Source: Agrostemma githago (lineage: Eukaryota > Streptophyta > Magnoliopsida > Caryophyllales > Caryophyllaceae). Taken from it: a stretch of 64,000 bases of DNA. A model generated the notes under the pieces. That model saw only the letters and a program-made list of their open reading frames with translations. It had not been told where the DNA came from and did no database searches. The first letter of the stretch is position 1, and each line of letters begins with the position of its first letter. The stretch is taken from the NCBI GenBank assembly GCA_958450325.1, contig OY288256.1, positions 11,115,057 to 11,179,056 on the forward strand, in the 5' to 3' direction. Made by a program: the position numbers and the translations under genes. Positions 45,237 to 56,091 of this stretch are shown piece by piece.

Positions 45237-48200
45237 CTATACTCTCAAAACTCTTTGCAAATCCTTTCTCGTATATCTCAACTTAGTAAAAACATCAAAC
45301 TTAATTTGTTTAAGTAAAACAGTATATGGTCTAGTTAAATCTTCAAAAATTCTTCTATTTCTCTCCATCCAAATGTAGTAAACTGTCGCTGCCATGCAAG
45401 AACAAAACCAGTCATGCTTCCTGTGCTTTCTATGCCTTCTTAATGATACCCACTTCAACTCATTCCTCAAATCACTCCCCCTCTTTGTCATTTGCATCCA
45501 GTGAAGTAGTCCTAACCATACTTCCTTCGAATAGGTACAGTTAAAGAATAAATGAGAGTGAGTTTCCAACCCATCTTTGCATAAATAACATCTATTCACC
45601 ACGCAAAAACCCTTCTTCTGCAATTGATCCTGAGTAGCCAGCTGTTCTTGACAGGCTAAAGAAGCGATAATGCTATGCTTGGGAATAACATTATTGCTTT
45701 TAAGACCATTAATCCATTTCATCCTCCTATTCTTATTTCGGAACCGCTCATATGCTGAATGGATCTGAAACTTTTTCCCACAAACCCAACTCTGGAGAAG
45801 ATTCTTAGCATTCTCAACACCTCCCTCTGCCTCTAATATTTCGTCCCTGACAGTCAAAATACCAGAGATTGTTGCAGTTATTCCACTAGTTTTATGTACT
45901 TCCCAAATTCTCCGAGGTCCTAGAACATAAGCCTTCACCCATCGACCCCATAAACCGTCCTTCTCAGTAATAAGCTCCCACAATTTAGCACTAATTATAG
46001 CCTTGTTCCAAGCCTTAAAATCAATGATCTTGAAACCTCCTTCCTCCCAAGGAGAACAAATACTATTCCAATTTTTAAAAATCATTTCCTTCCTATTATG
46101 TGTTCCTGTCCAGAAATAATTTCGACAAATCTTTGTAATGCAACTTAACACATTTTGTGGAAGCAGACAGTTAGCAGACCAGAAGTTCATGATACCAAAC
46201 ACCACCGAGTTGATTAATTGCACCCGCCCAGCAAATGTTAAGGTATGAGCAGACCAAGAACTTACCAGGTCCTTTAACTTCTGTATTAGGCTATTATAAT
46301 GCACCCTCCTGTTTGTAACATCATTTAGAGGCATACCTAAATACCTGCAAGGAAAATCCCCTTCACTAAACCCAGTTACCTACAAGATCTGCTGCTTAGC
46401 ATCCGAATTCAGGCCACCAAAATAAATATCCGTTTTATCCTTGTTAGCCTTCAGTCCAGCCTCTTGTGAAAAACTCTCCAATGCTCGTAAAGCAGCAGAA
46501 ACAGTTGGTACATCTCCTCTTAGGAAAATCATCAAATCATCAGCAAAAATGAGATGATTAAGCTGCAATTTTCTACACTTTGGATGGTAAGAGACTTGAG
46601 CTTCACATTCTATATGTCTAAGCTTTCTAGATAGCACTTCCATACTAAGAACAAAGAGGTAGGGCGATAAAGGATCACCTTGCCTCACCCCACTCTTCCC
46701 TTTGAAGAACCCGTGGACCTCTCCATTAATCTTCAAAGAAAACCACGACCCTCGAATGCATTCTAAAACCCAAGAAATGAATTTTGAGGGGAATTGCAAA
46801 CCTACAAGCATCTCCTCAATAAACCCCCATTGAATAGTGTCAAAAGCCTTCCTCAAATCCACCTTCATGAGACAACGAGGTGTTAAGTACTTTCTATTGT
46901 AACCCTTCACTAACGCTTGAGATAAAGCTATATTATCTTGCATACTCCTACCACTAATGAAAGCCCCTTGCTCCAATCCAACCAGGCCACTAATTACCAA
47001 TTTTAGCCTGTTAGTTAGCAGCTTACTAATTGTCTTGTATAGAACAGAACAACATGAAATGGGTCTAAAGTCCAAAACCGATTGACAAATCTTCTTTTTA
47101 GGAATCAAAGAGATGAAGGTGGTATTTGCTTGCTTTACTAATTTCCCTTTCTCAAAGAATTCCCAAATAGCATGACAAAAATCCTCCTTGATTATCCCCC
47201 AAGAAGCATGAAAGAAGCCAGCTGAGAATCCATCTGGACCAGGGCTTCTTTCAGCTCCAATAGAGAACACAGCACTCTTAATCTCACTTTCATCCAGTAT
47301 AGTCTGCAACATACACCAATCCCTCTGACGAACAGTCTCCCCTTCATTCAGAATATGATTATCAACTTTCTGTACCTTACTAGATTGACCTAGCAGTTGT
47401 TCATAATAATGAACAAAACCCCTAGCTACCTCCTCTCTTCCTTCCCTTGTAACACCTTCATGATCTTGAATTGTACCAATAATTTGTTGATTTCTTCTCT
47501 CCTTAACCCTACTGTGAAAGTAGGACGTAGCATTATCGTCCTCCTTAATGTTAGCCATCTTAGCACGTTGCCTCAGTATACTCATTTCTGCCTTTCGTAA
47601 CTTCACAATTTTAGTTATCAAATCTGCCTCTTGCTGGATTAAGTCTTCAGAGAAGGGGGCAGACTGAATCCCAACCTGACAACAGTCCAACTCCTTACAC
47701 AACTCTGCAATCCTAACAGAAACAAGTGAGAAATTGTTTTTATGCAATTCAATCAATGCTTTCTTTACATGTTTTAGTTTTTGGAAAAACCTGTAACCAG
47801 CAGTACCATAAACCACAACCTTCCAGGCCTTAGCAACAACAGAATGAAACTCAGGATGCTCAATCCAACAGTTTAGGAAACTGAACCTCTTAGTGTATTT
47901 CTGCTTGGCAAGTAAAGAGACCAAAACCGGAGAGTGATCAGACACCCCAGCAGGCAGATACTGCACATTGGAATCAGGGAAATCCCAAGTCTTATTAATA
48001 AGAGCTCTATCCAACTTAGTCCAAACCCTCGAAGAAGGATCTTGCTTGTTAGTCCAGGTGAATTCACACCCTTGTCCTGGCAATTTCTGCAGGTCACTTC
48101 TCATCAAACAATTATTGAAAGCTTCCATTTCCTCATCCAGAGGATCCGACCCACCTATCTTCTCATCTCTATTTCTGATTATATTAAAGTCGCCAATTAC

Positions 48201-48602
48201 CAACCAACTAGCTAATGATTTAAAATCCTCAATCTTATCCCATAAAATTTCCCTTCCAATAGCATCATTCCTCCCATAAACAACTGTCAACATACAAGTC
48301 CTACTTGAAGCGTAATGCTGGACCTCACAGTGTATAAACTGATCCCCTTTCCTAATCAACTTGACCCCCACAGTGACAGGATTCCACAATAGCCAAATTC
48401 TCCCATTATAGTGTGAGCAGTAATTATTGATTACACCAAACTGCCGAAACTTATTCCTAATAATATCCTTAGCTTTTTGTTCCTTTATTCTTGTTTCCAA
48501 AAGACCCAAGAAATCAATCCCCCTGCCTTTCATGAATCGAAGAACTTCATTTTGCTTGAAAGGCTCATTCCCACCTCTAATATTCCAAAAGGAGATTAAC
48601 AT
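45237..48602 (-). pseudogene. LINE B ORF2, one premature stop
   Basis: The endonuclease starts MLISFWNIRGGNEPFKQNEV, with GLLETRIKEQK, LVIGDFNII and GVSDHSPVLVSL. The reverse transcriptase has ANTTFISLIPKKKICQSVLD, KSGVRQGDPLSPYLFVLSME and LNHLIFADDLMIF (FADD). An in-frame TAG at 46380 follows AKQQIL, and the frame reopens in the same phase (GMPLNDVTNRRVHYNSLIQK) through the zf-RVT region (CYLCKDGLETHSHLFFNCTY) to 45237. A single nonsense change is the only lesion I see. Confidence 0.93.
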
Positions 48603-48770
48603 AAGATATCTGGAGGCACTTGCTCCTTTGCGGGTACAGGATTAGCCTCTTCCTCCTGCAACCCTAATTCATCATGCAAAACCTCATATCTGTTTAGTGT
48701 TACTTCCATTTCTTTGTATAGATCTTTCTCATCCTGGCTAATGTCGGAGCCTTTCACCTTTGAGCCTAAC
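48596..48770 (-). pseudogene. LINE B ORF1, 3' part
   Basis: The C-terminal end of ORF1 (SKVKGSDISQDEKDLYKEME and onward, ending PPDILC). It joins in frame to the part at 60470-61850 when the LTR element is left out. Its stop overlaps the ORF2 start in the 7-nt string ATGTTAA. Confidence 0.85.
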
Positions 48771-50662
48771 TGTTGTGTGCCAAATTTGGACCGTTTTTCT
48801 TCCCATTTAAACCCGTTTTACCTTCGTTTTGCGAGAATAAAGTGCGATTATCGTCGTATTTTGAGTAATTCTCGCATTAGCGTCTCTATTTTGCATTTTA
48901 CGTGTTTTCGGTAGTTTTCTGTCTATTTTGATAGGATTTTCGACCAAAAACGTGTCCGAGCTCCTATGAGCATGAGAGAGAGGGAGATCGTCCGAAAAGC
49001 AAAGCACACAACTTAAAATCCAAAGTCCAAACCCAAGAGGTGAAACCTTGAGTGAAAAGGAAAAAGTATAGTCCATTGTGCATCTTCACCGGAGAGGTCG
49101 AACTTCAAATGCATATATCTAGAGTTCTAGACCTCGGATCGAAGCGATTTTAGTTGGAGGTGAAATCTTATCTTCTTAGCTTTCCAACGACATATCACAC
49201 GCCCCAATCGGAGATCAAACGAGAGAGTTATGGCCCTCTGAAGTCACAGGGCGAAATTTCACCCGATGAGAATTTGACCGGGCGAAATTTCGCCCGACGG
49301 TGTTCCTCCCCAGATTGCCATTTTGGACGAAAAGTTCATAGGGTGAAATTTCACCCTATGAGATGACCGGGCGAAACGACCGGGCGAAATTTCGCCCACC
49401 GGGTGAAATTTCGCCCGATGGAGAAAAGTGCCAAAAATGACGATCCGAGAAGAAAATCTCACCGGGTGAAATTTCACCCGGTGGTGCTAATGTCGTCAAC
49501 CGCGGGGTAAAACTCCACCCTATGAAGACTCATTGGGCAAAGTTGCATCTCAAAGGACAAAGTCTCACTAATGGGCAAGGATTATATTTGGGCTTTAGGT
49601 TAAATACCCATTAAGAGATTACTATATATATGTTACCCTAGTTTATTGCCCAACTCACCTCTCCATTGTGCTAAGGAGGGAAGAGATTACACCCTTCCAC
49701 CATCCTATTACACCATCCATTAGTAGTAGTTTAGTAGTATTCTAGTAAAAATCCTCCAAAATTCTAGTAGTTTACATAGTAATTAATAGTAGATCTACAT
49801 AATTTCTATCAACAATTATCTAGATCTCAAGTTTGTAAGAAGATTATTCAAGTTTTATTTGAAGATTTGTTGGGTTTAATGAAGGATTAGTGACAAGTTC
49901 TTCACTTTATTCATCAAAGATTCAATCTTTACTTATGCAATCCTCTTATTTCCTATAGATCTACATAGTTGGTATAATTCTCTTCCACTCCCTAATCTCT
50001 AATTTAGTTTTTATGTTGTTTTCTCAACATTATCTTGTTTAGATCTAATTAATATGCATGTTGAAATGATTTCCATGATGAATTGTGAGTAGATTTCTTT
50101 GTTGGGGAATTAGGGAGGAGGATTTGGATTATTTTATTCAAGGGATGTTGGTGGGTTGTTTACTTGTTAATTATCGATGTTAAGGTTTTTGTGTCTTTGT
50201 TGACTTAGAATCGCGACTAGGCCGACCTTGACTCATTTCTACCAATATGGGGAAACTCGGGGTAGAAATTACCTTAGATTGAGACTTACCCTTTCGTCGC
50301 GAAAGCGGGCTTAGGTAGGTTGGGTGAGGATACCGAAAGGTGGCACTCTCCTTTTTAATGTTGTAACAAAAACTCGATCCCGAGACTATTAGACCCCATT
50401 TCCGAATCCCGACTCTCCTCAACACCTTTCCTACTTATTGACCCTAGCCTACGATCTCTCGACCTCTCTCTCGACCCCTCTCGAATCTCGACCCAAAACC
50501 CCCCTTTTCTCGACCCAATCACGCTTAGACTTTGACTCGACCGATTTTACCTAGCCCGTCCTTGTGGATCGATCCCCGACTTACCGCTACTACGTAGTAG
50601 TTAGTTGGAGTTTATAAATATTGTTTGACCGCGTTGGATAGGCGACGATTCGACGCGCATCA
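48771..50662 (+). repeat. Athila-like 5' LTR
   Basis: 1892 bp, TGTTGTG...CATCA. It contains a palindrome cluster (49247-49500), a TATA-like CTATATATATG at about 49622 and a CTCGACC-rich segment before its end. The 3' LTR aligns base for base over the parts compared, except for a MITE and a few substitutions. Confidence 0.93.
49247..49500. repeat. LTR palindrome cluster (GGGCGAAATTTCGCCC family)
   Basis: Six or seven copies of GGGCGAAATTTCGCCC or GGGTGAAATTTCACCC, often extended by CC/GG flanks to 20 bp or more of dyad symmetry. Both fully C/G and fully T/A versions are palindromic. The same cluster sits in the 3' LTR at 58850-59120. Confidence 0.93.
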
Positions 50663-50665
50663 AAA

Positions 50666-50683
50666 TGGCGCCGTTGCCGGGGA
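50666..50683 (+). other. tRNA-Asp primer-binding site
   Basis: TGGCGCCGTTGCCGGGGA is the exact complement of the 3' end of plant tRNA-Asp including CCA, and lies three bases after the 5' LTR. This is the usual primer for Athila/Tat elements. Confidence 0.9.
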
Positions 50684-51135
50684 CGGCGATTGATTGGTTG
50701 ACTTTTAGTCTATTTGTGTTTGGTTATTGTTTCCTCTCTACCCTAGTGCCACTTGGTGCTAGGAGACTCACTTCCTATTTGAGTGTGTTTGCCAAGAACA
50801 GGTTATCAACTTTTTGGTTCGATTCCGTACCAAAGATGGCAGTTCAAGCCTTGAGATTCATGGTAAATATCTCAACTAGAGTGATTCCACATCCGTACCT
50901 CACACCACCAACCATACATACTATCCTTCCATCCCCTCCAAATCCATCCATATCACCAACATCCATATCACTTGCACTTTTCACTCCACAAAATCTACCT
51001 TCCACAACTCCTCTCATCACTCCAAACATAGAACCACCCTTCAATCTACATGAAACACCATCTCCACAATAAAATTCTCTAACCCTTTCACCTCCCAAAT
51101 CACCTCCATCACCAAACAACCTTCAAAAAGTGAAC

Positions 51136-53274
51136 ATGACAACTCTCGGTTCACATTCACAACTCACTCACGAGAATTTTTCTTCCCCCATTTTCTACGG
51201 AATTATCCCCGAAAATTTTGAGCTTAAATATTCCTTGATCAATGAAGTGCAATTAGATACCTTCCATGGATTCTATCAAGAAGATGCTTTAGAACATGTA
51301 TGCTCTTTCAAAGAAAAGCTAGTTGGAGCCAAGCTTAACGGTCTTAGTTCATGTCAACTACATCGCATCCTCTTTCCTAAGACTTTGAGGGACGATGCCA
51401 AGAGATGGTTACAAAGACATCCGAACAACACCTTCCAAACATGGTCCGACCTTGCAAATGCTTTCTTAGAGAAGTACTTCCCTCCATCGAAAACCAATCA
51501 ATACCGAATTGAAATTCAAACCTTCCGTCAAGAAGAACATGAAAGCTTGAGTGAAGCGTGGGATAGGTTTCGCGATCTACTTAGGAAGTGCCCTCATCAT
51601 GGCATTCCTGAGTGGTTAACAACTCTAACTTTTTTCGAAGCCTTATCCTTGAGATGGAAAGAAAATATAAATTCGGCGGCCGGAGGAGATTTCTACACTC
51701 TTGGGGACGATGCATCTAGAGCACTTTTGGAAAAAATGGCAAAATGCGATTCTCTTTGGGGCCAACCTCGAGATACTAAGAAGATGGGAGATGCAAATTC
51801 TCCTATGAATAATGAATTGAAACCCCAATTGAGAAAGGAAGAGCTAACCAAGAAACTTGAGGCTATGAATGCAAAGTGTACACCAAAAGGTATGTATCAG
51901 ATCCAATCAAGAGATATGTATCAATCGAGTCAACAGCAAAGACCCTTCAATTCCAATCAACAAATATCTTTCAACCAAGGGTCTGTCAAAGTGCCTCCAC
52001 TTATGCCTCCTTGTCAAAAGGGAAACTTCAACCACCAAGGTAGAAACTATCATGTTCAAAGAAATTTCCATAATTAGAGTGCAAATCCAGGAAACGATTA
52101 CCATGATCAAGGAAGTAATTATTACAATCAAGGGTTCAATCAAAGGTACCAATGCAACTATCAAGGTAACCAAGCGCCAAATCAAGGGTACCAAGGGTTT
52201 GATTTTCAAAGACATAACCAACCCTCTCCTTTTTTTGGAAATCAAGGTAATTATCAACATGGTCGAGGTAGTGGTCAAGGGTATGGTTCGACCATTGATA
52301 TGAGAAAGACTTTGGTCAATGAAGTGTATCAAGGAAACCCGAATTACCAAGGTAATAAAGGTTATAAAGGATTGCACTCTCAAAGCTACAATGAACCCTC
52401 TCAATTCTTTGGCAACCAAGGTCATTTTCAACAAAGTCAAGGAAACGGTCAATGGGACAATTCATTAAACGAATTGCGAAGAACAGTAGAGTATTTGACG
52501 AATGAAAATGCGAAAGACAAGGCAAGGCTCGAACTCTTGAAATCTCAACGAGCATCTAAAGCCTTAGTCGCTCCCATGCACCTACCCCATGACTTTCCCG
52601 TTCAACCTCAATACCCAAGGGATCCACCATGCCAAACCCATGTTGTTATCCAAAGAGAAGGAAAAGAGCTTGAAAACCCTCATAATCACTTGAGTACCAA
52701 GACAACATCAAATTTGCAACAACAAGAAGTACCACATGCAGCCACCCTCGATTCTCCCAAACAAAACCAGGGAATTCGAGAAGAATTTGAGTTAGTTGCA
52801 AAGGCCGAGGACAAACAAACAAATTCAAGGGAAGCGAGAAGGCAAGAGCCTGAGAAGACACTTGAGGAGGAGGAATCCAATGTTCCACCTCCATCGATCT
52901 ATGCACCAACTTTACCATTTCCGCAACAAGCTAAAGTTCAAAAAGGTAATATCAAGTGTAGCCGATTTGTGGACATGATCGAGAAGGTAGAAGACTCCTT
53001 GCCCTCCACCAAGGCCATTCAAGAAAAATCAACCATCATTGATGGAATGAAAAATGGTGGAAAGCTTATGGACACCAAGTTTCCTTACCCCACAATGCAA
53101 TCCAAGAAAGCAACTCAAGGCGAAGTAGTGATCATTGATGATATCGATGAGAATGGCAACATTTTGTCATCAAGGATAGAGATCACCACTTTTACTCCCA
53201 ACAAGGAACTCGAATCCCAAAATTGCCACATGGTAAATGCAATCAAATGTCGAGGATATGAGTCTCTGGGATGA
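51136..53274 (+). pseudogene. Athila-like gag, one in-frame stop
   Basis: From ATG 51136 the frame carries the retrotransposon gag region: FHGFYQEDALEHVCSFKEKL, LFPKTLRDDAKRWLQRHPNN, AFLEKYFPPSKTNQYRIEIQ and HESLSEAWDRFRDLLRKCPH. An in-frame TAG at 52075 interrupts it; the same frame then continues with Asn-Gln-Gly-rich repeats and a charged C-terminal part (DEL..TVEYLTNENAKDKARL) to 53274. An upstream in-frame leader (50665-51072) overlaps the primer site and ends in TAA. Only a C/H-poor tail is visible, with no zinc knuckle. Confidence 0.85.
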
Positions 53275-53821
53275 GTTGAATGATGTTATAGGCCTTGCTA
53301 AGTCTTGGAATGATGATGAAATCAAGTTGCCCTTGTGCGAGAATGTTGAAGAGCATCACGAGTCCTTTGCTAGTAAGCCAAACTTTGGTTTAGGAGAAAT
53401 TAAAACCGTCGGCAAAAGTTCTGAATCTCTCCTTCACGATGATATGAGGACAAGTGATGTCTTGAGATTTAGGGATATGGGCCCGCAACTTGAAGAAGAA
53501 ATGGGGATGTACAATGGGGAATTAAATCCTAAACCGCCTTTCATGTTGAGTGGTGTGATTGTGAAGCTTGGGAAAGCTAGAAGGAATTTTGGGAAGAAAT
53601 GGTCACTTGGACTTGTGAGATGGAAAGACCCGGGAGACCACAAAAAATATGATGATTGGTCTTTTGATAATCGTTTCTCGCTTCCGACTTGGAAGCTTCT
53701 CATGATAGCTTGGCTCGGCTACATAAGCCCTTCTGAAGACTCTTCTAGAGCCTTTGACTTACTCCTCCGAGCCCTTGATGGGTATGGTGGAGATTACACT
53801 CTGAAGACAAATAAACTTTAA
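53237..53821 (+). CDS. Unrecognised ORF downstream of gag
   Basis: A 194-codon frame overlapping the gag end in another phase. It reads WDELNDVIGLAKSWNDDEI near the start and ends with FSLPTWKLLMIAWLGYISPS and AFDLLLRALDGYGGDYTLKT. I do not recognise a domain. It occupies the place where protease-RT-integrase should be. Directly after it comes CTTGGGAGGCAACCCAAG (about 53851), an 18-nt inverted repeat. It could be a relic of the gag/pol boundary, or captured host sequence. Confidence 0.5.
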   Translation: MQSNVEDMSLWDELNDVIGLAKSWNDDEIKLPLCENVEEHHESFASKPNFGLGEIKTVGKSSESLLHDDMRTSDVLRFRDMGPQLEEEMGMYNGELNPKPPFMLSGVIVKLGKARRNFGKKWSLGLVRWKDPGDHKKYDDWSFDNRFSLPTWKLLMIAWLGYISPSEDSSRAFDLLLRALDGYGGDYTLKTNKL

Positions 53822-54294
53822 GGTTTGTCGGTCCTAGCCAAAACCGCGCTTCTTGGGAGGCAACCCAAGCTTTTTAGTGCATGTTTACGTTTTTTTTTTT
53901 TTGTGTTTTGATTTTGTATGTAGGAATCTTCAACAAGAAGCCAACATGGATAGATGATGAAGAATTTGGAAGCGATCAAAGTATGGAAGAGATTCTATTT
54001 GATTGTTCCATTTGGGATTGTGGATTATGATGCTTGCTTGTATCTTGTTGGAGGATTGGTGGTGTATTTGTATTTATGATGTTTGTTAGCTTGAGAACAA
54101 TGGATGAACTTGGATTTCGTCATGGAGCAATTATTTGGATGAAGATCAAGCTTTTGGAGAAGTTATGGAGCGTAATTTGAAGACCACAAGCATGTTTGTG
54201 GGAGATATTGATTATGTAATGTGGGTCGAGTCAATATTTGAATCTCTAGGTGATTATTGAAGAGCCATGCAATGGCAAGGCGGAAAAACGCAGC

Positions 54295-54546
54295 AAAGAA
54301 GACCGCCGGGCGAAACTTCGCCCGGTGAGACTCGACCGGGCAAAACTTCGCCCCACGGAAAAGTTGCCAGAATTGCCGAAATTGGTGAAGATACCACCGG
54401 GCGAAATTTCGCCCGGTGAGATTTTCACCGGGTGAAATTTCACCCGGTGGAAAAAAAAGTTGGCAAAATCAATTTTCATGACGGATTACCGCCGGGTGAA
54501 ATTTCACCCGGTGGTGCTTGACCGGGTGAAATTTCACCCGGTAGCA
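54295..54546. repeat. Internal palindrome cluster
   Basis: Six copies of the GGGCGAAATTTCGCCC / GGGTGAAATTTCACCC family lie between the unrecognised ORF and the envelope-like frame. The motif is therefore not confined to the LTRs of this element. Confidence 0.93.
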
Positions 54547-54895
54547 TGAGCTTGAACGTCAATCACCTATAACATATTTTCTCACTACAAAATCAATTCC
54601 CTACTTCCCAAATATCCCACATAACTTTCCCTCCAAAAATTTTTACACCAAATTTTACCACCCACTTTAAAACTTTCACTTTCCCTCCTCAACCACCCTT
54701 ATTTATATCACCCTTTTTATCCCCCAATTCACTCCACATTTTCACCCATCATAAACACATCAAACCACCTTCCATACACCCCAACCACATTTAAATCTCC
54801 ATTCATAGTTCCATATCCATCTTAGGTGTTTATATTTGGGTTCTTTGAAGAGGTGAAGCTCAAGTTTTTTGGGATATTCTTGCAAGCACATTATC

Positions 54896-56091
54896 ATGGA
54901 GACAAGAGCTCAACGAGCCGCGCGTAAACAAGGTATGGCATCGACTTCTAATCCTTCTAAACGTTCATCTTCTAGTAAGTCTTCTAAGCCTATGAATTTA
55001 CCTTGTCTAAATACCTCTTTGTCTCGGACCTTCTCTGAAAAGATCTTTCAGAGCACTAGGTGGCCTTGTCCCCACACAATGACCAATCTAGGAATAGTAG
55101 ACGATATTAAAGAGTTATCGTCGAGAACCGGAACTAGCGAGCTCCTTAGCCTCGCAGCCTTCACCTATAAGGACCTTGCGAGTTCCTAGGAACTTTCGCC
55201 ATCGACAATCTGACCACACCTAGAGCGATTAAATTTAGACTATTCGGCAAACCCCATCGTTTAACTATTTCCGAGTTCGGCCTAGTGCTAGGCCTATCCT
55301 CATCGGGTACCGGACTTAGTGCACCCTCGAGCAACGTACAAGCCTGTGTATCTAGGAGAGATCTTTGGAAGCGCATATCACGCTGTAAAGGGGGTTACGA
55401 GGCTAATTTATCCTTTGCCTCCGAAATCCGTAACCCCGCAATTCGCTATTTTTGCGAGATGCTCTCCCACTGCTTGCTACCCTCGGCCGATAATATTTAT
55501 ACTCTTAATGTGTGTGTCCTGCAATTGATCTGTGACTCTTTGTTCGGTAACCCTAACCCCTTAGACCTACCACTTGTCGTGGCGTTGCATTTCCACCGTA
55601 TCATTGTTACCCAACGCCCCTCCTTAGATTGTGGAGGTCTCGTGACCATAATTGCAAACAAATTGGGTTATTCGACCGACCACCTCACCCCATTAGACGA
55701 TTCCATATGGCTTGACGAGGCCTATTTTCCGACTTGGATTTTTCATGTACCTCATCAGCGCCTCGTCTACATTAGCCATGGAAGAGCTTTAATAGTTTCG
55801 AACACACATCGAACCACTATCCATGTTCACAAAAATTGGGACCTACCCTTAGGTCCTGGTGAATTCCGACTGACCAAGACTGAGTCGGGAGGAAGGGGAG
55901 TTTTGGAGTATGCACACTATAAGTTGCCTAAAGGTCGTACGATCTATGACCTTTGTGAGATTGAATCCGACTTTGCCCTCTCGCTTAGCGACGGTCCGGA
56001 GGAGTTTTCTCCCGAGTCATCCTCCGAGGGTATACCCTTTTTCTATGGGTCTCCTAGCGCTTCATTTGCGTCGGACGATCACTCAGACTAG
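54896..56091 (+). pseudogene. Envelope-like (Athila ORF1 family) frame with frameshift
   Basis: The ATG at 54896 gives METRAQRAARKQGMAST, a Ser/Lys-rich stretch, then DDIKELSSRTGTSELLSLAA. Near 55185 the frame shifts. The second frame reads RAIKFRLFGKPHRLTISEFG, then NPAIRYFCEMLSHCLLPSAD and an acidic Ser-rich C-terminus ending at 56091. This is the plant Athila ORF1-type protein found 3' of pol, whose role is unknown. No clear signal peptide or membrane span was seen. Confidence 0.7.

Noticed and set aside
49154..49477. Open frames reading GEISPGEISPG-type repeats (also at 3678, 54246 and 58752)
   Set aside because: They are produced by the palindromic LTR repeats; both strands give them and they have no start context or domain.
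50665..51072. 135-codon frame starting inside the tRNA-Asp primer site, with a hydrophobic N-terminus
   Set aside because: The ATG overlaps the primer site and the frame ends in TAA before gag; I treat it as an untranslated leader, though it is in phase with gag.
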